This document shows, piece by piece, positions 42,475-50,825 of a stretch of 64,000 nt of DNA; positions within the stretch are counted from its first letter, which is position 1, and the number at the start of each line of letters is the position of its first letter. The position numbers and the translations under genes are program-made. The DNA lies in NCBI GenBank assembly GCA_964418745.1, contig CAYQMX010000012.1, forward strand, positions 1-64,000, given 5' to 3'. Origin of the DNA: Scleromatobacter sp964418745 (lineage in GTDB: Bacteria > Pseudomonadota > Gammaproteobacteria > Burkholderiales > Burkholderiaceae_C). A model generated the notes under the pieces. The model made no database searches and had not been told where the DNA came from. It was given only the letters and a program-made list of their open reading frames with translations.

Positions 42475-43928
42475 TCTTCTTCCGCCCAGGCGAAGCCGTC
42501 GCGCGCGATCAGCGAGCTGGCGGCCGCGGGGCCCCAGCTGCCGGCGGCATACGAACGCGGCCCCTCGGTGTCGGCGGCCCAGGCGTCCAGGATCGGGCCG
42601 ACCCAGCGCCAGGCCTGTTCCTGCTCGTCACTGCGCACGAACAGGTTCAGGCGGCCGGCGATCGCGTCCAGCAGCAGGCGTTCGTAGGCGCCGACGCGGT
42701 CGGTCGGGAAGGCCTTGTCGAAGTCCAGGTCCAGCGACACGGTGCCCAGCTGCTCGGTGGCGCCGCCGGTGTGCAGGCCGCCCTTGGCCGCCTGCAGCTG
42801 CAGCTCCAGGCCGTCCTCGGGCTGCAGCTTGATGATGAGCTGGTTGGCGCGGTTGGGGCCGCCGAAGATCGGGTGCGGCACGTGGCGGAAGTTGATGACG
42901 ATCTGCGCGTCGCGCGCCGCCAGCCGCTTGCCGGTGCGGATGTAGAACGGCACGCCGGCCCAGCGCCAGTTCTGCACCTCGGTGCGCAGCGCCAGGAAGG
43001 TCTCGGTGTGGCTCCCGGCGGGCACCTTGACCTCCTCGAGGTAGCCCGGAACCGCCTTGCCGTCGATGTTGCCGGCGCGGTACTGGCCGCGGATCACGTC
43101 GCGCGCGACGCTCTCGCGCGTGAACGGCTTGAGCGAGCGCAGCACCTTCAGTTTCTCGTCGCGGATCGCGTCGGCGTCGCTGGTGGCCGGCGGCTCCATC
43201 GCGATCATGGTCAGCAGCTGCAGCGCGTGGTTCTGCACCATGTCGCGCAGCGTGCCGGTGCGGTCGTAGAAGTCGCCCCGCGTGCCCACGCCCAGCGATT
43301 CGGCCAGCGTGATCTGGATGTTGGCGATGCTCTCCCGGCGCCACAGCGGCTCGAACAGCGCGTTGCCGAAGCGCAGCGCCATCAGGTTCTGCACCGACGG
43401 CTTGCCCAGGTAGTGGTCGATGCGGAACGCCTGCTTCTCGGTGAACACCGACTTGACGACCCGGTTGATCTCCTGCGCGCTGGCCAGGTCGTGGCCCAGC
43501 GGCTTCTCGAGCACCACGCGCACGTGCGGGCCGTTGAGACCGGCCGCGCCCAGTTGCTCGCAGATCTGCGGGAACAGGTGCGGGCTGGTGGCCAGGTACA
43601 GCACGGCCGTGTCGGCGCCGCGCTCGTCGATCCATTCCTTCAGGCCCTGGTAGTCGTCCGGCCGCGACAGGTCCATGCGGCGGTAGTGCAGCAGCTCGGC
43701 GAAGCGCGCGAACTCCTCGTCGCTCGGCCGTTTCGAGCTCTCGACCTCGACGAAGCGCTCCTTGATGAAGGCACGATATTCGCCGTCGGTACGCTCGTCG
43801 CGCGCCACGGCCAGGATGCGGCCGCCTTCGGGCAGCTTGCCGTGCCGGAACGCCTGGAACAGCGCGGGCATCAGCTTTCTCCAGGTCAGGTCGCCGGTGC
43901 CGCCGAAGAATACGAGATCGAATGACAT
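42471..43928 (-). CDS. zwf: Glucose-6-phosphate 1-dehydrogenase
   Basis: A 485-aa NADP-dependent enzyme, the entry step to pentose-phosphate and Entner-Doudoroff pathways. It has the N-terminal dinucleotide fold (VFFGGTGDLTWRKL; a GGTGDL variant of GASGDL), the substrate motif RIDHYLGK with the catalytic His, EKPLGHD, and a C-terminal domain ending YAAGSWGPAAA. ATG 43928 is the standard start. It is divergent from tal-pgi across a 158-bp region with a possible HexR operator. Confidence 0.95.
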   Translation of the reverse strand: MSFDLVFFGGTGDLTWRKLMPALFQAFRHGKLPEGGRILAVARDERTDGEYRAFIKERFVEVESSKRPSDEEFARFAELLHYRRMDLSRPDDYQGLKEWIDERGADTAVLYLATSPHLFPQICEQLGAAGLNGPHVRVVLEKPLGHDLASAQEINRVVKSVFTEKQAFRIDHYLGKPSVQNLMALRFGNALFEPLWRRESIANIQITLAESLGVGTRGDFYDRTGTLRDMVQNHALQLLTMIAMEPPATSDADAIRDEKLKVLRSLKPFTRESVARDVIRGQYRAGNIDGKAVPGYLEEVKVPAGSHTETFLALRTEVQNWRWAGVPFYIRTGKRLAARDAQIVINFRHVPHPIFGGPNRANQLIIKLQPEDGLELQLQAAKGGLHTGGATEQLGTVSLDLDFDKAFPTDRVGAYERLLLDAIAGRLNLFVRSDEQEQAWRWVGPILDAWAADTEGPRSYAAGSWGPAAASSLIARDGFAWAEEE

Positions 43929-44004
43929 GATGTTTCTTGTGGTGCAGGATGAACACCCGGCGGCGTCGCGCGATGACCGGGGACTTGTCTCGGAACAGTG
44001 GTGG

Positions 44005-44019
44005 TGTAACTTTGTTTCA
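44005..44019. promoter_or_regulatory. Putative HexR operator between zwf and tal
   Basis: TGTAACTTTGTTTCA is a near-palindrome (TGxAAC-TTT-GTTxCA) 77 bp upstream of zwf and 68 bp upstream of tal. It resembles the TGTAAT-TTA-type palindrome bound by HexR in gammaproteobacteria. The match is by eye. Confidence 0.5.
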
Positions 44020-44086
44020 GGAATAATGATGCCGAAGTTTCTTCCCGCGGTCAAATCCGCCACCCGCTTCTCATTCAGGGGATGAC

Positions 44087-45037
44087 ATGAACCAGCTCGA
44101 CCAGCTCAAGGCCTTCACCATCGTGGTGGCCGACACCGGCAACTTCCGCCAGATGGCCCAGTTCGCGCCGCGCGACGCCACCACCAACCCGTCGCTGATC
44201 CTCAAGGCGGTGCAGCAGGCCGACTACGCGCCGCTGCTGGCCGACACCGTGGCGGCGCACCCGGGCAAGCCGCTCGCGGACGTGGTCGACCAGGTGCTGG
44301 TGCGCTTCGGCCTCGAGATCCTGAAGGTGGTGCCGGGCCGCGTCAGCACCGAGGTCGACGCGCGCCTGTCGTTCGACACCCGCGCCACCGTCGAGCGCGC
44401 CCGCGGCATCATCGCGCTGTACGAGGCGGCGGGCATCGTGCGCGACCGCGTGCTCATCAAGATCGCCTCCACCTGGGAGGGCATCGCCGCCGCGCGCGAG
44501 CTCGAGGCCGACGGCATCCACTGCAACCTGACGCTGCTGTTCGGCTTCTGCCAGGCCGTGGCCTGCGGCGACGGCGGCATCACGCTGATCTCGCCCTTCG
44601 TCGGCCGCATCTACGACTGGTACAAGAAGCAGGCCGGCGCCAAGTGGGACGAGGCCGCGCAGGCCGGCGCCAACGACCCAGGCGTGCAGTCGGTCACCCG
44701 CATCTTCAACTACTACAAGAAGTTCGGCATCGCCACCGAGGTGATGGGTGCGAGCTTCCGCAACGTGGGCCAGATCCAGGCGCTCGCCGGCTCCGACCTG
44801 CTCACCATCAGCCCCGAGCTGCTGGGCGCGCTGCAGGCCGATTCGGCCCCGCTGGCGCGCGCGCTCGACGCCGACGCCGCTCGCGCGCTGCCGCTGCAGC
44901 GCGTGCATTTCGACGAATCGGCGTTCCGCTTCGCGCTCAACGAGGACGCGATGGCCACCGAGAAGCTGGCCGAGGGCATCCGTGCGTTCGCCGCCGATTC
45001 CGTCAAGCTCGATGCGCTGATCGAGGCCGCGCGATGA
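44087..45037 (+). CDS. tal: Transaldolase
   Basis: A 316-aa class I transaldolase moving a dihydroxyacetone unit between pentose-phosphate intermediates. The Schiff-base lysine is Lys125 in VLIKIASTWEG; TTNPSL (32-37) and SFDTRAT are further signatures. Length and motifs match TalB. Its TGA overlaps the pgi ATG, so the two are translationally coupled. Confidence 0.95.
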   Translation: MNQLDQLKAFTIVVADTGNFRQMAQFAPRDATTNPSLILKAVQQADYAPLLADTVAAHPGKPLADVVDQVLVRFGLEILKVVPGRVSTEVDARLSFDTRATVERARGIIALYEAAGIVRDRVLIKIASTWEGIAAARELEADGIHCNLTLLFGFCQAVACGDGGITLISPFVGRIYDWYKKQAGAKWDEAAQAGANDPGVQSVTRIFNYYKKFGIATEVMGASFRNVGQIQALAGSDLLTISPELLGALQADSAPLARALDADAARALPLQRVHFDESAFRFALNEDAMATEKLAEGIRAFAADSVKLDALIEAAR

Positions 45038-46665
45038 ACGGGCCGCGCTGCGACCGGACGACGGCCTGGACGGCCCTGAACGCCCACTTCGAGGCTGGCG
45101 GCCGGCAGTTCGACCTGCGCGCCGCCTTCGCCGCCGACGCCGAGCGCTTCGAGCGTTTCGGCATCCAGGCCCCGGAAGTCTTCGCCGACCTGTCCAAGAA
45201 CCGCTGGGACGCCAGCACCCGCGCGCTGCTGACCGGCCTGGTCGCCGAGTGCGGCCTGGAGGCGCGGCGCGATGCGATGTTCGCCGGCGAGCCCATCAAC
45301 GTCACCGAAGGTCGCGCGGTGCTGCACACGGCGCTGCGCGCCCCGGCCGGCGCGAAGTCGCTGGGCGTGGTCACCGATGCCGCCATCGCCGAGGTGCACG
45401 CGGTGCTGGGGCCGCTGCTGGACTACGCGGAACAGGTGCGTGCGCAGGCCGGCACCGGGTTCACCGACGTGCTCAACATCGGCATCGGCGGCTCCGACCT
45501 CGGGCCGCAGATGGCCGTGATCGCGCTGCAGGAGTTCGTGCATCCGAAGCTGCGCTTCCATTTCGTCTCCAACGTCGACGGCCACGACATCGCCCCGGTG
45601 CTCGAGCGCCTGGATCCGAAGACCACGCTGGTGATCGTCGCGTCCAAGACCTTCACGACGCAGGAGACGCTGGCCAACGCGAACGTGGCCCGCGACTGGT
45701 TCCTGGCCAATGGCGGCACCGACGTCGCCGCGCATTTCGTCGGCGTGACCACCAACATCGAGGCCGCGTCGAAGTTCGGCATCGCCACCACCTTCGGCTT
45801 CTGGGACTGGGTCGGCGGGCGCTACTCGATGTGGAGCGCGATCGGCCTGTCCGTGGCGATCGCCATCGGCGCCGACGGCTTCCGCGAGTTCCTCGCCGGC
45901 GCGCACGCGATGGACGAGCACTTCCGCACCGCGCCGCTGGCCCACAACCTGCCGGTGCAACTCGCGCTGATCGACGTCTGGTACCGCAACTTCCACGGCT
46001 TCACCAGCCGCAGCGTCGCGCCCTACCACCAGGGCCTGAAGCGGCTGCCGGCCTACCTGCAGCAGCTCGAGATGGAGTCCAACGGCAAGCGCGTCGACCT
46101 CGACGGCCACGCGGTGCCCTTCGCCACCAGCCCGGTCGTCTGGGGCGAGCCCGGCACCAACGGCCAGCACGCGTACTTCCAGATGCTGCACCAGGGCACG
46201 GACGTCGTGCCGGTGGAGTTCATCGCCATCAAGAACCCGGCCCGGGGCCATGTCGGCGCCTATGCCGACCTGCACGCCAAGCTGCTGGCCAACTGCCTGG
46301 CGCAGTCGCAGGCGCTGATGCTGGGCAAGACCGCCGCCGAGGCGGCGCTGGAGTCGCCGCCGACCGCCTCGCGCACGATCGCCCGCGAGGTGATCGCCGA
46401 GCACCGCGCGTTCCCGGGCAACCGCCCGAGCACGACGCTGGTGCTGGACGCGCTCACGCCGCGCTCGCTGGGCGCGCTGGTCGCGCTGTACGAGCACCGC
46501 GTGTTCTGCAGCGGCGCGCTGTGGGGCATCAACAGCTTCGACCAGTGGGGCGTCGAGCTCGGCAAGGCCTTGTGCAACGCGTTGCTGCCGCGCTTTTCCA
46601 GCGGTGCCACCGACGGGCTGGACGGCTCGACGGCCGGGCTGCTGGCCCGGCTGCTGGCGAAATGA
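45034..46665 (+). CDS. pgi: Glucose-6-phosphate isomerase
   Basis: A 543-aa enzyme interconverting glucose- and fructose-6-phosphate. Signatures are DVLNIGIGGSDLGP, ASKTFTTQET, FGFWDWVGGRYSMWSAIGL, the catalytic Glu in GEPGTNGQHAYFQ and SFDQWGVELGK. ATG 45034 overlaps the tal stop. Its TGA (46663-46665) overlaps the ATG of bridge element copy 3. Confidence 0.96.
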   Translation: MNGPRCDRTTAWTALNAHFEAGGRQFDLRAAFAADAERFERFGIQAPEVFADLSKNRWDASTRALLTGLVAECGLEARRDAMFAGEPINVTEGRAVLHTALRAPAGAKSLGVVTDAAIAEVHAVLGPLLDYAEQVRAQAGTGFTDVLNIGIGGSDLGPQMAVIALQEFVHPKLRFHFVSNVDGHDIAPVLERLDPKTTLVIVASKTFTTQETLANANVARDWFLANGGTDVAAHFVGVTTNIEAASKFGIATTFGFWDWVGGRYSMWSAIGLSVAIAIGADGFREFLAGAHAMDEHFRTAPLAHNLPVQLALIDVWYRNFHGFTSRSVAPYHQGLKRLPAYLQQLEMESNGKRVDLDGHAVPFATSPVVWGEPGTNGQHAYFQMLHQGTDVVPVEFIAIKNPARGHVGAYADLHAKLLANCLAQSQALMLGKTAAEAALESPPTASRTIAREVIAEHRAFPGNRPSTTLVLDALTPRSLGALVALYEHRVFCSGALWGINSFDQWGVELGKALCNALLPRFSSGATDGLDGSTAGLLARLLAK

Positions 46666-46730
46666 GCGCGCGCCCGGCCGCTCCGAAGCGCGCTCGCGCC
46701 GCAGTCCGCAGGACGGAGGTTGCCCAATGA
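46662..46730 (+). repeat. Bridge element copy 3 between pgi and a HAD phosphatase gene (22-codon mini-ORF)
   Basis: A complete copy starting at the ATG overlapping the pgi stop. It reads MSARPAAPKRARAAVRRTEV plus two residues, with its TGA (46728-46730) overlapping the HAD gene's ATG at 46727. The hairpin GTCC-GCA-GGAC is followed by GGAGG seven bases before that ATG. The start-to-start distance is 65 nt, as in copies 1 and 2. Confidence 0.8.
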
Positions 46731-47359
46731 GACCCGGCGACGCCGGCCGCGCGCTCGTCTTCGACTTCGGCCGCGTGCTCTTTCGCTGGCGCCCGGAGGC
46801 GCTGGTCGAGGGCGTGCTGCCGCACCGCGCGACCGACGCGGCGGCGACGCGCCACTGGGTCGGCCAGATCTTCCAGGCCTACGGCGGCGACTGGGGCGAC
46901 TTCGACCGCGGCGTGGTCGAGCCGGGCGACCTGGTGCGCCGCGTGGCCGCGCGCACCGGACTCGATGAGTCCGAGGTGGCCGCGATCGTCGAGGCGTGCC
47001 CGCAGGAACTGCAGCCGCTGCCCGACACCGTCGCCTGGCTGCGCCGCCTGCACGCGCAGGGGCGTCCGCTGCACTACCTGTCGAACATGCCCGAGCCGTT
47101 CGCCGCGCATTTCGAGCGCACGCACGACTTCATGGCGCTGTTCGAGTCCGGCGTGTTCTCGTCGCGGGTGCGCCTGATCAAGCCGGATCCGGCGATCTTC
47201 GACCACGCGGCCCGGGTCTTCGGGCGGCCACCGGCGCAACTGCTGTTCCTCGACGACCACCTGCCCAACGTCGCCGCCGCGCGGCAGGCGGGCTGGCAGG
47301 CCGTGCACTTCGTCGATGCGGCGCAGGCGGAGTCCGAGGTGCGCGCGCTCGGCTGGTAG
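46727..47359 (+). CDS. HAD-superfamily (subfamily IA) phosphatase
   Basis: A 210-aa haloacid-dehalogenase-like hydrolase. The nucleophile motif VFDFGRVLFRW has the Asp13 nucleophile and, as in YihX-like enzymes, Gly in place of the second Asp. A helical cap (about 20-85) follows, then YLSNM (motif II), KPDPAIF (motif III lysine) and LFLDDHLPNV (motif IV acids). A sugar-phosphate phosphatase role would fit the pgi neighbour but is inference. The start overlaps bridge element copy 3, which provides the ribosome-binding site. Confidence 0.82.
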   Translation: MRPGDAGRALVFDFGRVLFRWRPEALVEGVLPHRATDAAATRHWVGQIFQAYGGDWGDFDRGVVEPGDLVRRVAARTGLDESEVAAIVEACPQELQPLPDTVAWLRRLHAQGRPLHYLSNMPEPFAAHFERTHDFMALFESGVFSSRVRLIKPDPAIFDHAARVFGRPPAQLLFLDDHLPNVAAARQAGWQAVHFVDAAQAESEVRALGW

Positions 47360-47531
47360 CTGTCGCGCGGCGTCCACGCACGGCGCCCACGCGGGCCCGG
47401 GACGGCGTAATCTCCGGGAGACGCGGTGGGCCGCGTCCGGGAGCGATGCGCGTGCGCATGGCTGGGAGACCGGACGACGGCAGGCCGCGGGCCCGCAAGA
47501 CGGGCCGTCATCCGCCAGGGAATACCAAAAA

Positions 47532-47915
47532 ATGTCAAAGATCCTCGTCGTGGACGACCTCCGCGACAGCGCCGACAGTCTGGCGCTGCTGTTCGACGCG
47601 CTCGGGCACCAGACCATGACGTCCTACGACGGCCACGGGGCGGTCGCCGCCGCGCAGGCCTTCGGCCCGGACATCGTGTTCCTCGACATCAACATGCCGA
47701 TCCTCGATGGCTACGACGCCGCCCGCGCGCTGCACGACCTGCGCCCCGACGCGCCGCCGGTGCTGGTCGCGCTGACCGCGGTGGCCGGGCCCGACGTCAA
47801 GCGCCGCGCCGACGCCGCCGGCTTCGACTTCTACATCACGAAGCCGGCCGACTTCAACCTGCTGATCACCATCGTCGACGACCTGTCGCGCCGGCGCGAG
47901 AACCGGGCGCACTAG
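47532..47915 (+). CDS. Stand-alone response-regulator receiver protein
   Basis: A 127-aa CheY-like receiver with no output domain. It has the acidic pair Asp8/Asp9, phosphoacceptor Asp52 in FLDINMP, Thr82 and Lys104. AGGGA lies 11 bases before ATG 47532. No histidine kinase is encoded nearby, so the partner is unknown. Its stop overlaps that of the convergent GlxA-like gene by four bases. Confidence 0.85.
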   Translation: MSKILVVDDLRDSADSLALLFDALGHQTMTSYDGHGAVAAAQAFGPDIVFLDINMPILDGYDAARALHDLRPDAPPVLVALTAVAGPDVKRRADAAGFDFYITKPADFNLLITIVDDLSRRRENRAH

Positions 47916-48889
47916 GCCTGGCCGCGTCGCCGCGCCCGGGCGCGGCGCCACTGGCGGTCGGTGCCGAACCCGGCCAGTTCCACCGCCTGCGCGGTGGGCA
48001 GCCCGCGCGCGATCGCCTGTTCGGCCAGCCCGCCGCGGATGCGCTCGACGTATTCGCGCGGCGAGACGCCCGCGTGATCCTTGAACAGGCGGGCGAGGTG
48101 GCGCGGCGTCACGTGGGCGACGGCGGCCAGCGCCGGCACGTCCCAGTCGTGGCCGGGATGCTCGCAGACGGCGTTCTGCACCCGGTGCACGGCCGGATGC
48201 AGGTGGTTGCGCCCGCCCAGCAGCGGCGAGCGCTGCGGGTCGTCGGCGCCGCGGCGCTGGAACACCACCATGGTCTCGGCCACCGCCGCGGCCACCGCGT
48301 CGCCACAGGCGTCGCCGATGCAGTGCAGCGCCAGGTCGATGCCGGCCGTGATGCCGGCGCTGGACCACACGGGCCCGTCGACGACGAACACCCGGTTCGC
48401 GCACACCTGCGCCTGCGGGGCGAGCGCGGCCAGGGCCTCGAGATGCTCGTGGTGCGTCGTCACCTGGCGTCGTCCCAGCAGGCCGGCGTCGGCGGCCAGC
48501 AGCGTGCCGACGCACACGGTCAGCAGGCGGTGCGGCGGCTGGCCCGGCGGCGGCGCGGCGAGCGCCGGTGCGACCACCGTCGTCAGCCAGTGGCGCGCGC
48601 CCAGCCAGCCGTTGCGCTGCAGCGTGGGCAGCGTGTCCTTCAGGCCCGGGCGCCCGGGCAGCAGCACCCAGGCCCCGGGCGGCAGCGTCGCCGGCAACGG
48701 CTCCAGGCCGGCCAGTTGCAACCCGACCGAGGTCGCCGCCTCGGGCTGCGCGCTGACGAACCGCAGCGCGAAGGCTGCCGGTCGTCCGCGTGCGGCGAGT
48801 TGCTGGTTGGCGAGCCGGAACGCCTCGGCGGGGCCGGCGAGGTCGAGCAGCAGCGTCTCCGGCAGCACCAGGAACAGGATCTCGACCAT
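47912..48889 (-). CDS. GlxA/AraC family transcriptional regulator (DJ-1-like sensor domain)
   Basis: A 325-aa regulator with an N-terminal DJ-1/PfpI-like domain (about 1-175; VCVGTLLAADAGLL carries the elbow Cys of that fold) and a C-terminal AraC helix-turn-helix pair (about 225-318; VTPRHLARLFKDHAGVSPREYVERIR). The ligand is unknown. It lies 14 bp downstream of an isochorismatase-like gene in the same direction, suggesting an operon. Confidence 0.85.
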   Translation of the reverse strand: MVEILFLVLPETLLLDLAGPAEAFRLANQQLAARGRPAAFALRFVSAQPEAATSVGLQLAGLEPLPATLPPGAWVLLPGRPGLKDTLPTLQRNGWLGARHWLTTVVAPALAAPPPGQPPHRLLTVCVGTLLAADAGLLGRRQVTTHHEHLEALAALAPQAQVCANRVFVVDGPVWSSAGITAGIDLALHCIGDACGDAVAAAVAETMVVFQRRGADDPQRSPLLGGRNHLHPAVHRVQNAVCEHPGHDWDVPALAAVAHVTPRHLARLFKDHAGVSPREYVERIRGGLAEQAIARGLPTAQAVELAGFGTDRQWRRARARRRGQA

Positions 48890-48903
48890 GGCGGCGGCGT
48901 CGC

Positions 48904-49461
48904 TCAGCGGGCGCGGGCGAGCGCCTCGGCGACGGTGGCCAGCGTGGCGAAGCGGTCCACCAGCACGGTCTCGGTGCGCTCGCGGATCTCGGCGGCGGTG
49001 AGCGTCTTGCCGGCCGGCGTGCGCATGTCGAAGGTGAGCGTGGCGTCGCCGACGAAGTCGACCTCCCAGCCTGCGTCGCTCGCGTGGCGCGTGGTGGTCT
49101 CGCAGCACTGCTCGGTGCGGATGCCGGCGACGATCACGCGCCGGATGCCGTTCTCCACCAGCCAGGTCGCCAGCGGCGTGCCCACCAGTGCGCTGTGGCG
49201 GTGCTTCTCGATCGTCAGCGCGGCCTCGAACGGCGCCAGGCCGGCCAGCGGGCGGATGAACGGGCTGCCGTGCGCGAACGGGTTGTCGGCCGACTGCGGG
49301 CCGTCGGTGTGGAACACGCGCACGATCGGGATGCCGCGCGCCTGGGCGCCGTCGACCAGCGCGTTGACCTGCGCGAGGAACACGTCGGCGCCGGTTTGAG
49401 ACCAGTAGGGGCGTTGCGGGAAGGATTCCTGGACGTCGATCAGAAGCAAGGCGGTCTGCAT
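48904..49461 (-). CDS. Isochorismatase family cysteine hydrolase
   Basis: A 185-aa cysteine hydrolase. The catalytic triad is visible: Asp9 in LLIDVQESF, Lys86 in IEKHRHSAL and the nucleophile at Cys119/Cys120 in RTEQCCETT, with the cis-peptide GIRT nearby. Members cleave amides such as nicotinamide, carbamates or isochorismate; the substrate here cannot be told. The Gly/Ser-rich FAHGSPFIRP insertion is unremarkable. It is co-directional with, and probably co-transcribed with, the GlxA-like gene. Confidence 0.82.
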   Translation of the reverse strand: MQTALLLIDVQESFPQRPYWSQTGADVFLAQVNALVDGAQARGIPIVRVFHTDGPQSADNPFAHGSPFIRPLAGLAPFEAALTIEKHRHSALVGTPLATWLVENGIRRVIVAGIRTEQCCETTTRHASDAGWEVDFVGDATLTFDMRTPAGKTLTAAEIRERTETVLVDRFATLATVAEALARAR

Positions 49462-49553
49462 GGAGTTCTCCTGGGGGTTGATGGCTGAATCTTGCCCCCT
49501 GGGCGGAATTCTCGCAGCGCCGCCATGCGACCTGTTGCGGACGTTTCAGGACA

Positions 49554-50642
49554 TCATTGCCTCCAGCCGGCCATGCCGTCGATCGCGTGCACGACGGCCT
49601 CGCGCGCCTGCGCCGCCACGGCGGCCTGCCAGGCCGGGGTGGGGGTGTAGAAGGCGTGGCGCATGGCGGTCCGGGCGGTCTCCACGTGCACGTCGTGCGG
49701 CAGGCGCCGCCGCGCCACCCAGTGGTCGTAGCGCAGCGCCTGCAGCACGATGTCCTGCGGCTGGGTGCCGAACTCGAGCGTGATGCCGGCGTAGGCGGCC
49801 TGGCCGCACTCGTCGTAGACGGCGTGCCACAGGTTGCCGTGCAGCTCGGCCGATGTCGACGAACCGTCCTCCGTGAACGTGACGCGGTGGCCCCACCAGG
49901 CCTTGGCCCGGTGCTTGGCCGTGTCGTCGTCGCGGCAGGCGAAGATGCGCTCGCCGACGCCGCTCTCGCCCAGGCCGGTGTGGATGTCGATCCAGCCGAG
50001 CTGGCGACACGCCGAGGCGTGCTGGCGCAGCACCATGCGCAGCCTCTGCTGGCTCCAGGTGGGCGCCGCGCCGCCATAGAACAGGCCGTCGGGGTGCCGG
50101 TACTGGCCGCCCGAGACGGCGCTCTGCAGCGCCGCCATGCCGTGGGACGCCCCGTACGCCATCAGCGCGCGCTCGTTGTCGGCATCGGGCGGCCACCGTT
50201 CGGGCAACAGGCAGGCCGCCAGCTGGTCATAGCCCGGGTTGCCCGGCGGCGGGCGGCCGAAGTCGATGAAGTTGCGGTTGAGGTCGACACCCTCGTGCGT
50301 CACGCGGCGGCCGAACGAGAAGCCCCAGGGGTTGAGCGCATGGATGAACAGCAGCGCGACGCCGGCCTGGCGCGCACGCTCGCGCAAGGTCGCGTCGCGC
50401 AGCATCGCCACCTGCGCGCCCGAACCGGCATGGCCCTCGACGCCGTGGCAGCCGCTGGAGACGATCAGCAGCGCGTCGGCGTCGTCGGCGCCGAGGCGGG
50501 CCACGTCCATCGCCAGCGCTTCCAGCTCGACGCCGCGCAACGGCTCCGGATGGGACTCGAGCCGCGTGCCGGTTGCCGCCGCCAGGAACTTGGCGCGGGC
50601 CTCGGCGTAGGTGTCGGAAAACGCGGCCGGCTGGGTGGTCAT
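49554..50642 (-). CDS. DUF2817 family protein (M14-like carboxypeptidase fold)
   Basis: A 362-aa protein of the DUF2817 family, distantly related to M14 zinc carboxypeptidases. SSGCHGVEGHAGS (about 63-75) contains the first His/Glu zinc ligands, then VDLNRNFIDF, the third His in WIDIHTGLG and ITLEFGTQP with the catalytic-type Glu. No signal peptide is seen, so it is probably cytoplasmic. The ATG at 50642 overlaps the stop of the tandem bridge element on the same strand, which supplies its ribosome-binding site. Confidence 0.78.
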   Translation of the reverse strand: MTTQPAAFSDTYAEARAKFLAAATGTRLESHPEPLRGVELEALAMDVARLGADDADALLIVSSGCHGVEGHAGSGAQVAMLRDATLRERARQAGVALLFIHALNPWGFSFGRRVTHEGVDLNRNFIDFGRPPPGNPGYDQLAACLLPERWPPDADNERALMAYGASHGMAALQSAVSGGQYRHPDGLFYGGAAPTWSQQRLRMVLRQHASACRQLGWIDIHTGLGESGVGERIFACRDDDTAKHRAKAWWGHRVTFTEDGSSTSAELHGNLWHAVYDECGQAAYAGITLEFGTQPQDIVLQALRYDHWVARRRLPHDVHVETARTAMRHAFYTPTPAWQAAVAAQAREAVVHAIDGMAGWRQ

Positions 50643-50707
50643 GAGGAAACCTCCGTCCTGCGGACTGCGGTGCGAGCGCCCTTCGGAGCGGCCGTGCGTG
50701 CGCTCAT
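50639..50707 (-). repeat. Bridge element copy 4b (downstream member of a tandem pair)
   Basis: The minus-strand ATG at 50707 starts the 22-codon frame MSARTAAPKGARTAVRRTEV plus two residues, whose TGA (50639-50641) overlaps the peptidase ATG at 50642. The hairpin GTCC-GCA-GGAC is followed by GGAGG. Additional GAGG/CCTC pairing (GAGGTTTCCTC) could occlude the ribosome-binding site, unlike in the 14.9-kb copy. Confidence 0.8.
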
Positions 50708-50773
50708 GAGGAAACCTCCGTCCTTGCGGACTGCGGTGCGAGCGCCCTTCGGAGCGGCCGTGCGTGCGCTCAT
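50705..50773 (-). repeat. Bridge element copy 4a (upstream member of a tandem pair)
   Basis: This copy is 66 nt start to start, one base longer than all others, because of an additional A in the hairpin loop (GTCC-GCAA-GGAC, a GNRA tetraloop). The added base puts it in frame with copy 4b, giving one 44-codon ORF (50639-50773, stop at 50639-50641). Its ATG is preceded by GGGAGAG. It begins 52 bp after the upstream amidohydrolase stop, the only copy that does not overlap that stop. Confidence 0.8.
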
Positions 50774-50825
50774 GTGCTCTCTCCCTGGGCTGGACGGCGC
50801 CCGACCGGCGAACGACGCGCGGGCG

